Part shown: piece after piece, positions 25,145 to 32,663 of the stretch | Layout: each line of letters opens with the position of its first letter | Numbering within the stretch: position 1 is the first letter of the stretch | DNA from: Paenirhodobacter ferrireducens | Lineage (GTDB): Bacteria > Pseudomonadota > Alphaproteobacteria > Rhodobacterales > Rhodobacteraceae | DNA length: 37,809 nt | Assembly (NCBI RefSeq): GCF_004022265.1 | Contig: NZ_SAVB01000032.1 | Location: 1 to 37,809, forward strand | Reading direction: 5' to 3' | Made by a program: the position numbers and the translations under genes | The notes under the pieces: generated by a model | The model's database searches: none | Told to the model about the DNA's origin: nothing | Seen by the model: only the letters and a program-made list of their open reading frames with translations

Positions 25145-25356
25145 TGAGCTACTCCCCCGAAAATCGGACAGTGACGTAAGCTACGATCTGCCATCTGCTG
25201 GTCTCCAAGAACGAGGAGATCAGACCATGTCGAAACGCAGGAACCACGACGCGGGCTTCAAGGCTCGTGTGGCGCTGGAAGCCGTGAAGGGCGAGCGCAC
25301 CGTGTCGGAGCTATCCGCGGAATACGGCGTGCATCCGACGATGATCCACCAGTGGA

Positions 25357-25403
25357 GTTGGGAGGATCAGAAAACGATCCAGTGAATCGTTTTCCCGACC
25401 AAC
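25357..25403. repeat. Palindromic insert, type C
   Basis: A 47-nt palindrome inside orfA: outer arms GTTGG/CCAAC and a perfect inner stem GAAAACGAT/ATCGTTTTC with a 7-nt loop. It interrupts the otherwise continuous orfA reading and brings a stop codon. Confidence 0.65.
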
Positions 25404-25505
25404 GCGCTGCTCGAGGGGGCGTCGGAGATCTTCGAGCGCGGCGGGAAGAAGAAGGCCGAGGTCGACGAGGAGACGGTGCGCTCGCTGCATGCCAAGATCG
25501 GGGAC

Positions 25506-25545
25506 TGAGCCATTGAGGCGCCATGGGTTCGAGCCCAATGGCGAA
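25506..25545. repeat. Palindromic insert, type A copy 1
   Basis: 40 nt, beginning TGAGCCATTG and ending CAATGGCGAA, with arms GCCATTG/CAATGGC. It interrupts the end of orfA. Its reverse complement matches the insert at 26035-26074 at roughly 33 of 40 positions by eye. Confidence 0.7.
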
Positions 25546-25850
25546 GGCTGTCGCTAACGATTTTTTGTCTAGAAAGCTCAAGCCCTGGACCAGCAAGTGA
25601 GACGCGGGATGGTCGAACGCTCACCCCACGCTGTCGATCGGGGCGCAATGCGGCCTGCTGTCGATCTCGCGGTCGTCATTCTACTACGCGCCGCAGGGAG
25701 AGACCGAGATGAACCTGGCGCTGATGCAGGTGATCGACCAGCAGTTCCTGGAAACCCCGTTCTACGGCGTCCGGCAGATGACCTGGCACCTGCAGAACGA
25801 GGGTCATCCTGTGAACCAGAAGCGCATCCGACGCCTGATGCGGCTCATGG

Positions 25851-25894
25851 TGAAGGGGATCGTGGCGCCAGTGGCGCCGCGTAAGCCCCGGAAC
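25851..25894. repeat. Palindromic insert, type B copy 1
   Basis: About 44 nt with a GGCGCCAGTGGCGCC core. The reverse complement contains GGGGCTTACGC and ATCCCCTTCA, shared with the inserts at 26122 and 26348. It shifts orfB out of frame. Ends are approximate. Confidence 0.7.
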
Positions 25895-26034
25895 GATGCC
25901 GATCTACCCGAAGCCCAACACCAGCAAGCCCGCCAATGGGCACAAGACCTCCCCCTACCTTCTGGGCGGACTGCGGGTCGATCGGCCCAACCAGGTCTGG
26001 TGCGCCGACATCACCTACCTGCCGATGCGACGCA

Positions 26035-26074
26035 TTCGCCATCGGGCTCGAACCGGTGGAGCCTCGATGGCTCA
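26035..26074. repeat. Palindromic insert, type A copy 2
   Basis: 40 nt, TTCGCCATCG to CGATGGCTCA, in opposite orientation to copy 1 and the same length. It restores the orfB frame that the type B insert at 25851 had shifted. Confidence 0.7.
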
Positions 26075-26121
26075 TTCCTCTACCTGGTCGCCATCATGGA
26101 CTGGTTTACCCGCAAGGTGTT

Positions 26122-26164
26122 TGATGGGCTTACGCGGCCCCACCGGGGCGACGGTCCCATCTCA
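26122..26164. repeat. Palindromic insert, type B copy 2
   Basis: About 43 nt, TGATGGGCTTACGC to GACGGTCCCATCTCA, central arms CCCC-ACC-GGGG. It lies in frame in orfB between the MDWFTRKV and WRISNTL blocks, adding about 16 residues. Confidence 0.7.
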
Positions 26165-26347
26165 CCCTGGCGCATCTCGAACACGCTCGAAGCCGACTTC
26201 TGCGTCGAGGCGCTGAACGAGGCGGTCCACCGCTTCGGCCCGCCTGAGATCATGAATACCGATCAGGGTTCGCAGTTCACGTCCTTCGCCTGGACCGACC
26301 GGCTGAAACGGATCGGCACTAGGATCTCGATGGACGGCAAGGGCCAT

Positions 26348-26391
26348 TCATCGGGCTTACGCCGCACCACTGGCGCGACGGTCCCTCTTCA
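26348..26391. repeat. Palindromic insert, type B copy 3
   Basis: About 44 nt, TCATCGGGCTTACGC to GACGGTCCCTCTTCA. It lies in frame in orfB between SMDGKG and LDNIFIERL. It shares both end blocks with copy 2. Confidence 0.7.
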
Positions 26392-26727
26392 TCTCGACAA
26401 CATCTTCATCGAACGCCTCTGGCGATCCCTGAAGTATGAGTGCGTCTACCTCCACGCTTGGGAGACCGGTTCGCAGGCCAAGGCCGGCGTTGGCCGATGG
26501 ATCACCTTCTACAACCACCAGCGGCCCCACGCCGCCCATGGCGGACAACCGCCTGCCGTGGTCTACTTCAACCAGATCGAAACCGACCAGCAGGGGCAGA
26601 GAGTCGCTTCAATCATCCCGGAAACTGTCCAAACGATGGGGAGGTGCTCAACGTCGTTCGCTCATCTCGTGGACCTCCACGAGGATCACGACGGCTTCGC
26701 GCCTGGCGGCGGGCGTTACCACTTTCG

Positions 26728-27019
26728 GCTGAGGAGATCCTTCAACGCGGCCTGGTCGAGCAGGGCATCTGCCAACAGGCGCTTCAACTTGGCGTTGTTC
26801 GCCCGTTCTCTCGAACCGGTGGCGTTCACGGGCTCACTCCTCGAGCGCCTTCAGCCGCTTCGCGTCCGAGACCTCCATGCCCCCAAACTTCGCTTTCCAG
26901 GCGTAAAAAGCCGAGGTGCTGATCCCGTGCCGACGGCAGAGATCAGCGGTCTTTGCCCCCGCCTCGGCCTCTTTCAGGATGCCGATGATCTGGGCTTCGT
27001 TGAACTTCGATGGCTTCAT
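26728..27019 (-). pseudogene. IS3-family orfA of the second element, interrupted
   Basis: Starts KPSKFNEAQIIGILKEAEAG and continues with a helix-turn-helix (DLCRRHGISTSAFYAWKAKF) to KRLKALEE, where a stop arises at about 26834 because of the type A insert at 26798-26836. The coding sense resumes after it with NAKLKRLLADALLDQAALK and ends at about 26728 with SRKW. The normal protein would be about 88 residues. Confidence 0.8.
26798..26836. repeat. Palindromic insert, type A copy 3
   Basis: 39 nt, TTCGCCCGTT to ACGGGCTCA, with central TCGAACCGGTGG shared with copy 2. It sits in the orfA of the second, different IS3 element, showing that the inserts are not part of one IS. Confidence 0.65.
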
Positions 27020-27078
27020 GGTCCGATCCTTCTATTGGGTCGGATTCTAGCATCAACTGGAGGAACTATCGGGGGTCA

Positions 27079-27243
27079 CAGCAGCCGCGTAACTAACCCC
27101 AATCAGCCTCCGGCAAACCTGGCGCGGTTCAATCGGCGCCGTGACCGGGAGTGGTGCCGGCGCCACCCGCCGCGCTCCCCCTGCGCCCCGTCCCGCACGG
27201 CCGCCCCCGGTCAAGCCGGCCCGGCCGTGCGGTCTGCCGGCTG
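27079..27243. other. IS-to-regulator junction with shared repeat and hairpin
   Basis: No gene seen. At 27107-27132 a sequence (CCTCCGGCAAACCTGGCGCGG core) nearly repeats 431-456 at the other IS cluster. At 27193-27232 an 11-bp perfect stem CCGCACGGCCG/CGGCCGTGCGG forms a large hairpin just past the DeoR stop, likely its transcript end, though without a T-run. Confidence 0.5.
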
Positions 27244-28008
27244 TCAGGCGGGGGGGCGGGCATAATGCACCGTGCCGCGCAGCAGCGTCAGGTCGACGGG
27301 CGCACGGCTATCGGTCACCAGATGGTCGATCTCGTCGGGGCGGCAGATCGTCACCCGACTTTCGATGCCGATCTTGTCGGCATGGCACAGCATGATGCAG
27401 GCGCGGGCGCGGCGCATCATCGTGCGCGCCACCTCTGCCTCGTGGATCTCATAATCCGTCGCGCCGCGGGTCGGGTGCATGCCGACCGGCGAGATCACTG
27501 CGAAATCGGCGAGGAAGCGGTCGATCTCGGCAAGCGTCATCTCGCCATAGGTCGCGGGGACGTCGCTGTGCGGCCGTCCGCCCAGAAGCAGTGTGTCGCA
27601 GCTGTCGACCGGGGCGGTGATCCGGGCAATCTCCAGCGCATTGGTGATGATGCGCATGTTGCCGCGGCGCGCCAGCTCCTGCGCGAAGGCAAGTGTCGTC
27701 GTGCCTGCGTCGATGAACAGGGTCGAGCCCGGCGGGATCAGATCGCAGGCGCAACTGCCGATCGCCGCCTTGAATTCGGATTGCACCCCGCGCCGCTCGT
27801 GGAAGGCGGGTTCCGGGGTGATGTCGGGCCGGCGCTGCATCGCTCCGCCATGCACGCGCAGGATATCGCCGTCCTCCTCCATCTCGAGCAGGTCGCGCCG
27901 CACCGTCTCGCGCGAGACGTCGAAGAGCTGTGCAAGGGTGTTGGTATAGACCTTGCCGTCGCGCCCGAGGATCTCGAGGATCTTCGACTTCCGTTCATGA
28001 GCCCACAT
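27244..28008 (-). CDS. DeoR-family transcriptional regulator
   Basis: A 254-residue DeoR/GlpR-type regulator. The N-terminal winged HTH has ILEILGRDGKVYTNTLAQLF and then SRETVRRDLLEMEEDG; the C-terminal sugar-isomerase-like sensor has the phosphate-binding loop LFIDAGTTTLAFAQEL. Family members usually respond to a phosphorylated metabolite, which fits the kinases and phosphatase encoded in the divergent operon. Start at 28008 (GGAGGGGAG upstream) preferred to the in-frame ATG at 28041. Probably represses the operon starting at 28268. Confidence 0.9.
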   Translation of the reverse strand: MWAHERKSKILEILGRDGKVYTNTLAQLFDVSRETVRRDLLEMEEDGDILRVHGGAMQRRPDITPEPAFHERRGVQSEFKAAIGSCACDLIPPGSTLFIDAGTTTLAFAQELARRGNMRIITNALEIARITAPVDSCDTLLLGGRPHSDVPATYGEMTLAEIDRFLADFAVISPVGMHPTRGATDYEIHEAEVARTMMRRARACIMLCHADKIGIESRVTICRPDEIDHLVTDSRAPVDLTLLRGTVHYARPPA

Positions 28009-28267
28009 CGCTGCTCCCCTCCGTTTCGTGATCTGTAGCATGTGCCTCGCGGGGCGTCATTGAATTTGCGTTTATGTGGACGGATGTGTCGATGATCGTG
28101 TTTTTTGCGTATTTATTTGGCAAAATGAAGGGAATCTCGCAGATAGAATAGTCAATTTATGGTTTTGCGTGCTTTCCGTTGTGATTTTTGTGGTTTTGCG
28201 CGGCGGCCGTCCTGCAGGCTGCCGGCAAGACCGAATGATTCCACAAGAACTGAAGAGGCACCCGATC
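28009..28267 (+). promoter_or_regulatory. AT-rich divergent control region with TTTTGCG repeats
   Basis: An AT-rich stretch (about 28060-28200) in an otherwise GC-rich window. It holds same-direction copies of (T/A)TTTGCG at 28064, 28103, 28163 and 28194. DeoR-family proteins typically bind several direct repeats, so these are candidate operators for the regulator at 27244-28008. No unambiguous promoter hexamers were assigned. Confidence 0.5.
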
Positions 28268-29062
28268 ATGCTGAACCTGACAGAGGCGCTGCATTTCGCC
28301 AATGAGACCGTCGACGAGGCGGGCAGGATCGCGCGGGAGCATTTCCGCCATCCGCTGGCCGTCGAGCATAAGGCGGACGACAGCCCGGTGACCGTGGCCG
28401 ATCGCGGCATCGAGGCCTTCGTGCGTGCCCGGATCGGCGCCGCCTATCCCGATCATGGCATCTATGGCGAGGAAGAGGGGCCGGTGAACCTCGACCGGCC
28501 GCATGTCTGGGTGGTCGATCCGATCGACGGCACGAAAAGCTTCGTCACTGGCCATCCGCTCTTCGGTGGGCTGATGGCGCTGCTCGAGAATGGCGAGCCC
28601 TGCCTTGGCATGATCAACATGCCGGTGACGGGCGAGCGCTGGTGCGGGCTGCGCGGCGAGCAGACCACGCTGAACGGCGTGCCGTGCCATACCAGCGGGC
28701 GCAAGGATCTGGCCGAGGCCTTTGCCTATACCACCGACCCGTTGCTGTTCTCCGGCGCGAAGGCGCTGGTGTTCGAGATGCTGCGCGAGACGGTGCGGAT
28801 GATCCGCTTCGGCGGCGATTGCTACAATTATGCGCTGCTTGCCTCGGGCTGGTGCGATCTCGTGCTCGAGACCGGCCTCGAACCCTATGACTACCTGCCG
28901 GTGGTGCAGGTGGTGCGCGGCGCGGGGGGCGTCATCACCGATTGGGAGGGGGGCGAGCTGAGCACCTCCTCGCGCGGCGATGTGCTGGCCTCGGCCACCC
29001 CGGAACTGCATGCGGGAATGCTCGACCGGCTGGCCGGGCTGCGCGCGACACAGGCGGCGTGA
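28268..29062 (+). CDS. Inositol-monophosphatase-family phosphatase (HisN-like)
   Basis: A 264-residue metal-dependent phosphatase. Metal ligands are visible: Glu68/Glu69 in IYGEEEG, Asp84 and Asp87 in VVDPIDGTKSF, and Asp208 in EPYDYLP. The FVTGHPLFGGLMAL and GGDCYNYALLASG blocks are closest in look to the histidinol-phosphatase/IMPase subgroup. First gene of the operon after the DeoR control region; GAAGAGG is about 9 nt before the ATG. With two kinase-like genes downstream it may dephosphorylate an imported or pathway phosphoester. Substrate unknown. Confidence 0.85.
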   Translation: MLNLTEALHFANETVDEAGRIAREHFRHPLAVEHKADDSPVTVADRGIEAFVRARIGAAYPDHGIYGEEEGPVNLDRPHVWVVDPIDGTKSFVTGHPLFGGLMALLENGEPCLGMINMPVTGERWCGLRGEQTTLNGVPCHTSGRKDLAEAFAYTTDPLLFSGAKALVFEMLRETVRMIRFGGDCYNYALLASGWCDLVLETGLEPYDYLPVVQVVRGAGGVITDWEGGELSTSSRGDVLASATPELHAGMLDRLAGLRATQAA

Positions 29063-29135
29063 CGATCACGCCAACCCAAGACGACAAGACCGAAAAACAC
29101 ACAAAAACCACAAGACCCAACAGGAGACTGACAGC

Positions 29136-30710
29136 ATGGACAGACGACAGTTCCTTCGGTACGGCGCCATGGTGGGGGCGGCCTTCGCCGCGCCCCGGAT
29201 CAATCCCGACTTCCTCTTCAGCTCGGCCCGCGCTGCCGACATGCGGCCGCTGACCTTCCTTTCGGCCGAGAACATCACCGGCAACTGGGACCCGACCTCG
29301 CACACGACGCTGTCGCAGTCGAACATCGAGGGCTTCGTCATGGGCTTCCTGACCCGGGCCCCGATGCGCCCCGAAAACCCCGACGAGGTGATCTACGAAC
29401 TCGCCACCTCGATCCGCGAGATCGACGCGCATCACCTCGAGATCAAGCTGCGCGAGGGCGTTACCTTCCATGACGGCAAGCCCTTCACCGCCGAGGACGT
29501 GAAAGCGACCTTCGACTATGGTGCGCAGCCCGATCGCCCGAAGCAGGTCTATCCCGGCCCGACCGGCAGCTTCGAGATCACCACGCCCGATGACTACACC
29601 GTCATCGTCGACACCTCGAAGGGGGGCTACGGCGCCTCGCTGTTCATCTTCCTCGCCTCCTATCTGCCGATCCTGTCGGCCAAGGACGTGGCCGAGGGGC
29701 CGAAGGGCGCACTGACGCAGCGGCTGAACGGCACCGGGCCGTTCAAGTTCGTCGAACAGCGCGGCAACGATACGGTGATGGAGGCCTTCCCGGGCTATTT
29801 CAAGGGCGCGCCGAAGATCGCGGGCGTCACCTTCTCCTTCGTCGGCGATGCCACCACGCGGATGCTGTCGCTGATGAACGGCCAGGCCGACGTCATCGAG
29901 CGGCTTGAACCGGAACAGGTCGAGACGCTGGAAAAGGAAAAGAGCATCAAGCTCTCGCGCCTCGTCTCGGTCGAGAACAAATATCTGTGGTTCCGCTGCT
30001 CGAAACCGCCATTCAACGATCCGCGCCTGCGCAAGGCGGCGGCCCATGCGATCGACCGCGACATGATCATGGAAGTGATGGGCTCGGCCGGACATGCCTC
30101 GTCGAACTTCATCTCGCCGATCAAGTTCGGCTATGTCGACCTGCCGAACTATCCGAAATACGACCCCGACGAATGCCAGCGCCTGCTGGCCGAGGCGGGC
30201 TTCCCGGGCGGCAAGGGCCTGCCGGAACTCGAATACATCACCTCGACCGGCTTCTATCCGAAGACCAAGGAATATGGCGAGGTGATCGCCGCGATGCTGC
30301 AGGAACAGGGCTTCCCGGTGACGCTGAACGTGATGGAGGTCGCGGCCTGGAACGAGCGCCTCTATGACCGTCCCGGCGGCGGCCCGGGCCACATGGTCGA
30401 CTGCGGCTGGTCGACCGGCTCGCCCGAGCCCGACCTGGTGCTGCGCACGCATTTCCATTCGAGTTCGAAGCGGATCTGCGGCATCGAGGACCCCGAGATC
30501 GACGCCGCGCTCGATGCCGAGCGCAACGCCCCCTCGCTCGAGGCGCGCAAGACATCGCTGCAGACGAACCTGATGCCGATGCTCGCCGACAAGGTTCCGG
30601 CGCTGAGCCTGTTCACCTCGGTGCTGATCCACGGCATGCGCGCCGATGTGCAGGATCTGTTCATCTACCCCGACGGGCTGAGCGACGCCTCGAAGACCAC
30701 GCTCGGTTGA
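29136..30710 (+). CDS. Dipeptide/oligopeptide-type ABC substrate-binding protein
   Basis: A 524-residue SBP_bac_5 family binding protein. The N-terminus MDRRQFLRYGAMVGAAFAA has a twin-arginine-like RRQFLR motif and ends with a cleavage site near SARA-A (about residue 33), so export may use Tat. The mature part shows IKLREGVTFHDGKPFTAEDV and TGPFKFVEQ, typical of the family. It would deliver a peptide-like or amide-type solute to the permeases encoded next. AGGAG precedes the ATG at 29136. It is followed by a strong hairpin, so it is probably made in excess. Confidence 0.92.
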   Translation: MDRRQFLRYGAMVGAAFAAPRINPDFLFSSARAADMRPLTFLSAENITGNWDPTSHTTLSQSNIEGFVMGFLTRAPMRPENPDEVIYELATSIREIDAHHLEIKLREGVTFHDGKPFTAEDVKATFDYGAQPDRPKQVYPGPTGSFEITTPDDYTVIVDTSKGGYGASLFIFLASYLPILSAKDVAEGPKGALTQRLNGTGPFKFVEQRGNDTVMEAFPGYFKGAPKIAGVTFSFVGDATTRMLSLMNGQADVIERLEPEQVETLEKEKSIKLSRLVSVENKYLWFRCSKPPFNDPRLRKAAAHAIDRDMIMEVMGSAGHASSNFISPIKFGYVDLPNYPKYDPDECQRLLAEAGFPGGKGLPELEYITSTGFYPKTKEYGEVIAAMLQEQGFPVTLNVMEVAAWNERLYDRPGGGPGHMVDCGWSTGSPEPDLVLRTHFHSSSKRICGIEDPEIDAALDAERNAPSLEARKTSLQTNLMPMLADKVPALSLFTSVLIHGMRADVQDLFIYPDGLSDASKTTLG

Positions 30711-30716
30711 TCCCTG

Positions 30717-30744
30717 CCGGGGCCGCGCAGGCGGCCCCGGTTTT
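30717..30744 (+). terminator. Strong intrinsic terminator/attenuator after binding-protein gene
   Basis: A perfect 10-bp GC stem CCGGGGCCGC, loop GCAG, GCGGCCCCGG, followed directly by TTTT. It lies within the operon between the binding-protein and permease genes, so it probably terminates only part of the transcripts and sets their ratio. Confidence 0.8.
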
Positions 30745-30773
30745 CCCGACAGCCACGAAGCCCGGAGCAGTCG

Positions 30774-31754
30774 ATGCCCATTCTCCGTTTCCTCGTGCGC
30801 CGGCTCTTCCAGGGGGCGATCATCGTCTTCCTGGTCTCGGCGCTGATCTTCACCTTGCTGCGCATCGTCCCCGGCGATCCGGTGCGGCTGATGGCGGGCG
30901 GCATGGCGCCCGAGGCGCTGATCGAGCAGATCGCGACCGAGATGGGCCTGCGCGACCCGATCTACGAGCAGTTCGGCCGCTATGTCGGTGGCGTGCTGCA
31001 AGGCGATCTGGGGCAAAGCTTCGTGCGCCCGGCGAACGGCGCGGCGGTCGGCGGCGCGAGTTTCGACGACAGCACCCGCTCCGAGCGCGCCAAGGTGCTT
31101 GACCTGATCGCGCAGACCGCGCCGAAGACGATCCAGCTTGCCCTGCTGGCGATGGTCTTCGCGCTGATCATCGCGGTGCCGATCGGGGTCTGGGGCGGGC
31201 TCAACCCGGGGCGGTTGCCGGACCGGCTGGCGCTGTATCTGTCCTCGGTTCTGGTCAGCCTGCCGAATTTCTGGCTGGGCATCGTGCTGGCGCTGCTGCT
31301 CTCGGTGAAGCTGAACCTGCTGCCGGCGATCGGCTACAAGGGCTTTGCCTACACGATCCTGCCGGCCTTCGTGCTGGCGCTCGAGATCGCGCCCTTCATC
31401 ATCCGCAACCTCTCGGTCTCGGTGGCCGGGGTGATGGGGCAGAACTTCATCGACATCGCCCGGGTGCGCGGGTTGACCCGCAACCAGATCATCTTCCGCC
31501 ACGCGATGAAAAACTCGGCGGTGCCGCTTCTGAACCTGCTTGGCGTGCAGTTTTCGATGCTGCTGGGCGGCGTTCTCGTGATCGAATTCATCTTCGACTA
31601 TCCCGGGCTTGGCCTGTTGACGATCAATGCCGTGATGCAGCGCGACTTTCCGCTGATTCAGGGCATCGCCGTCGTCACCGCCGCGGCCTTCGTCCTCATC
31701 AACATCGTCGTCGACCTGCTGGCGACGACCATCGACCCGAGGCTCGACTACTGA
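30774..31754 (+). CDS. DppB-type ABC permease
   Basis: A 326-residue permease with about six membrane segments. It opens LRFLVRRLFQGAIIVFLVSAL and then LRIVPGDPVRLMAGG, the standard DppB N-terminus; the ATPase-docking loop IDIARVRGLTRNQIIFRHAM lies near residue 225. An insert around residues 85-110 (FVRPANGAAVGGASFDDS) is in the periplasmic loop. It overlaps the next permease gene by one nucleotide (TGATG), indicating coupling. Confidence 0.92.
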   Translation: MPILRFLVRRLFQGAIIVFLVSALIFTLLRIVPGDPVRLMAGGMAPEALIEQIATEMGLRDPIYEQFGRYVGGVLQGDLGQSFVRPANGAAVGGASFDDSTRSERAKVLDLIAQTAPKTIQLALLAMVFALIIAVPIGVWGGLNPGRLPDRLALYLSSVLVSLPNFWLGIVLALLLSVKLNLLPAIGYKGFAYTILPAFVLALEIAPFIIRNLSVSVAGVMGQNFIDIARVRGLTRNQIIFRHAMKNSAVPLLNLLGVQFSMLLGGVLVIEFIFDYPGLGLLTINAVMQRDFPLIQGIAVVTAAAFVLINIVVDLLATTIDPRLDY

Positions 31755-32662
31755 TGAGCAGCATCGACATCACCCCGCCCCGCGCCGCCGCCCGGGAAAA
31801 GACCGTCTCCGCCCGGATCTGGCATCTCGCGCTCTCCTCGGTCGAATTCCGCATCGGCCTTGTCGTCTTCACCGTGCTGCTGCTGGCCACGCTGTTCTAC
31901 CCGTGGCTGAGCGGCATCGACCCGCTGAAGATGGCGATCCGCGAAAAGCTTCTGCCGCCGCTCTTCCTTGGCGAGGGCTGGAGCTGGGCGCATCCGCTCG
32001 GCACCGACCAGCTGGGCCGCGACATGCTGGCGCGGGCGCTCGTCGGGCTGCGCTATTCGCTGCTGATCGGCATCTCGACCACGGTCCTGATGGTGATGAT
32101 CGGCGCGATGGTCGGGCTGTTTGCCGGCTATTACGGCGGTCGGGTGGACACCGTGCTGATGCGGCTCACCGATGCACAGCTGTCGATCCCGATGATCATC
32201 CTCGCGATCACCATTCTCGGCGTCTCGCGTCCGACGATCCCGGCGATCATCGTCGTGCTCGGCCTCGCGGGCTGGCCGGTCTATGCGCGGGTCATGCGCT
32301 CGACGGTGATGGCCGAGCGCAAGAAGGAATACGTGCGCGGCGCGATGGTGCTGGGTGCCACGGACCTCAGGATCATGTTCACCCTGATCCTGCCGCTGGT
32401 GCTGCCGCCGATGTGCTTCGTCGCAGTGCTCGACATCGCGCGGATGATGATCTTCGAAAGCGTGCTCGGTTTCCTCGGCCTCGGCGTGCAGCCGCCCACC
32501 CCCACCTTCGGCAACATCATCGCCGACGGCCGGAAATACCTGATGAACGCCTGGTGGATCGCCACCATGCCCGGCGTGTTCCTGGTGCTGACGCTGACCA
32601 GCATCAACCTGATGGGCGCCGCGCTCGAACGCGCCCGCAACGCGATCTACGGAGGTGCGTGA
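31754..32662 (+). CDS. DppC-type ABC permease
   Basis: A 302-residue permease of the dipeptide family. HPLGTDQLGRDMLARALVG is the DppC hallmark, and the docking loop YVRGAMVLGATDLRIMFTLI lies near residue 192. The end, ARNAIYGGA, is unusually truncated compared with DppC C-termini, which often have ERLRDALDP-like sequence. Partner of the DppB-type permease; its stop at 32660 lies just before the ATPase ATG at 32664. Confidence 0.92.
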   Translation: MSSIDITPPRAAAREKTVSARIWHLALSSVEFRIGLVVFTVLLLATLFYPWLSGIDPLKMAIREKLLPPLFLGEGWSWAHPLGTDQLGRDMLARALVGLRYSLLIGISTTVLMVMIGAMVGLFAGYYGGRVDTVLMRLTDAQLSIPMIILAITILGVSRPTIPAIIVVLGLAGWPVYARVMRSTVMAERKKEYVRGAMVLGATDLRIMFTLILPLVLPPMCFVAVLDIARMMIFESVLGFLGLGVQPPTPTFGNIIADGRKYLMNAWWIATMPGVFLVLTLTSINLMGAALERARNAIYGGA

Positions 32663-32663
32663 G

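Larger units (their letters stand above)
25227..25600 (+). pseudogene. IS3-family orfA, broken by two inserts
   Basis: Starts SKRRNHDAGFKARVALEAVK with a helix-turn-helix, TVSELSAEYGVHPTMIHQW, typical of IS3 OrfA. At 25357 an insert introduces a stop (25383-25385). The coding sense resumes with ALLEGASEIFERGGKKKAEV, is interrupted again at 25506, and then finishes NDFLSRKLKPW and a stop at 25598. Non-functional as one product. Confidence 0.8.
25589..26611 (+). pseudogene. IS3-family orfB (DDE transposase), degraded
   Basis: Recognisable rve/DDE transposase pieces in order: ISRSSFYYAPQGETEMNLAL, TPFYGVRQMTWHLQNEGHP, then in another frame VDRPNQVWCADITYLP (first Asp), LYLVAIMDWFTRKV, PPEIMNTDQGSQFTSF (second Asp) and IFIERLWRSLKYE (Glu), then FYNHQRPHAAHGGQPP. 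A small deletion near 25621 shifts the frame, and inserts at 25851 and 26035 shift it out and back; those at 26122 and 26348 stay in frame. The expected stop after QRVA seems mutated (TCA at 26609). Inactive. Confidence 0.8.
25145..26650 (+). mobile_element. Degenerate IS3-family element carrying small palindromic inserts
   Basis: About 1506 bp. The ends form an imperfect inverted repeat: left TGAGCTACTCCCCC (from 25145) and, on the minus strand from 26650, TGAGCACCTCCCC, with GGACAGT further in on both sides. Inside are a broken orfA (25227-25600) and a broken orfB. Six palindromic inserts of about 40-47 nt interrupt them. No target duplication is visible; the right end abuts another truncated IS3 element at 26651, so it inserted into or recombined with that element. 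Confidence 0.8.
26651..27078 (-). mobile_element. Truncated second IS3-family element
   Basis: The minus-strand left end of an IS3 element begins at 27078 with TGACCCCCGATAG. It contains orfA (27019 onward) and the first residues of orfB (TPAARREAVVILVEVHEMSE at about 26665-26725), then stops abruptly at 26651 where the first IS begins. The rest of this element is absent from the other side of the first IS, so the pair arose by insertion plus deletion or by recombination. Confidence 0.8.

Noticed and set aside
25145-26836. CRISPR array suggested by repeated short palindromes
   Set aside because: The repeats are of different types and orientations, unevenly spaced, and the DNA between them is transposase coding sequence, not spacers.
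28009-28267. Cobalamin riboswitch upstream of the EutB-type operon
   Set aside because: I could not find the conserved cobalamin-box pattern. The AT-rich direct repeats fit a protein operator better.
28935-31502. Long minus-strand open frame (855 codons) across the dipeptide-transporter genes
   Set aside because: It is a shadow of well-supported plus-strand ABC genes, with no domain of its own.
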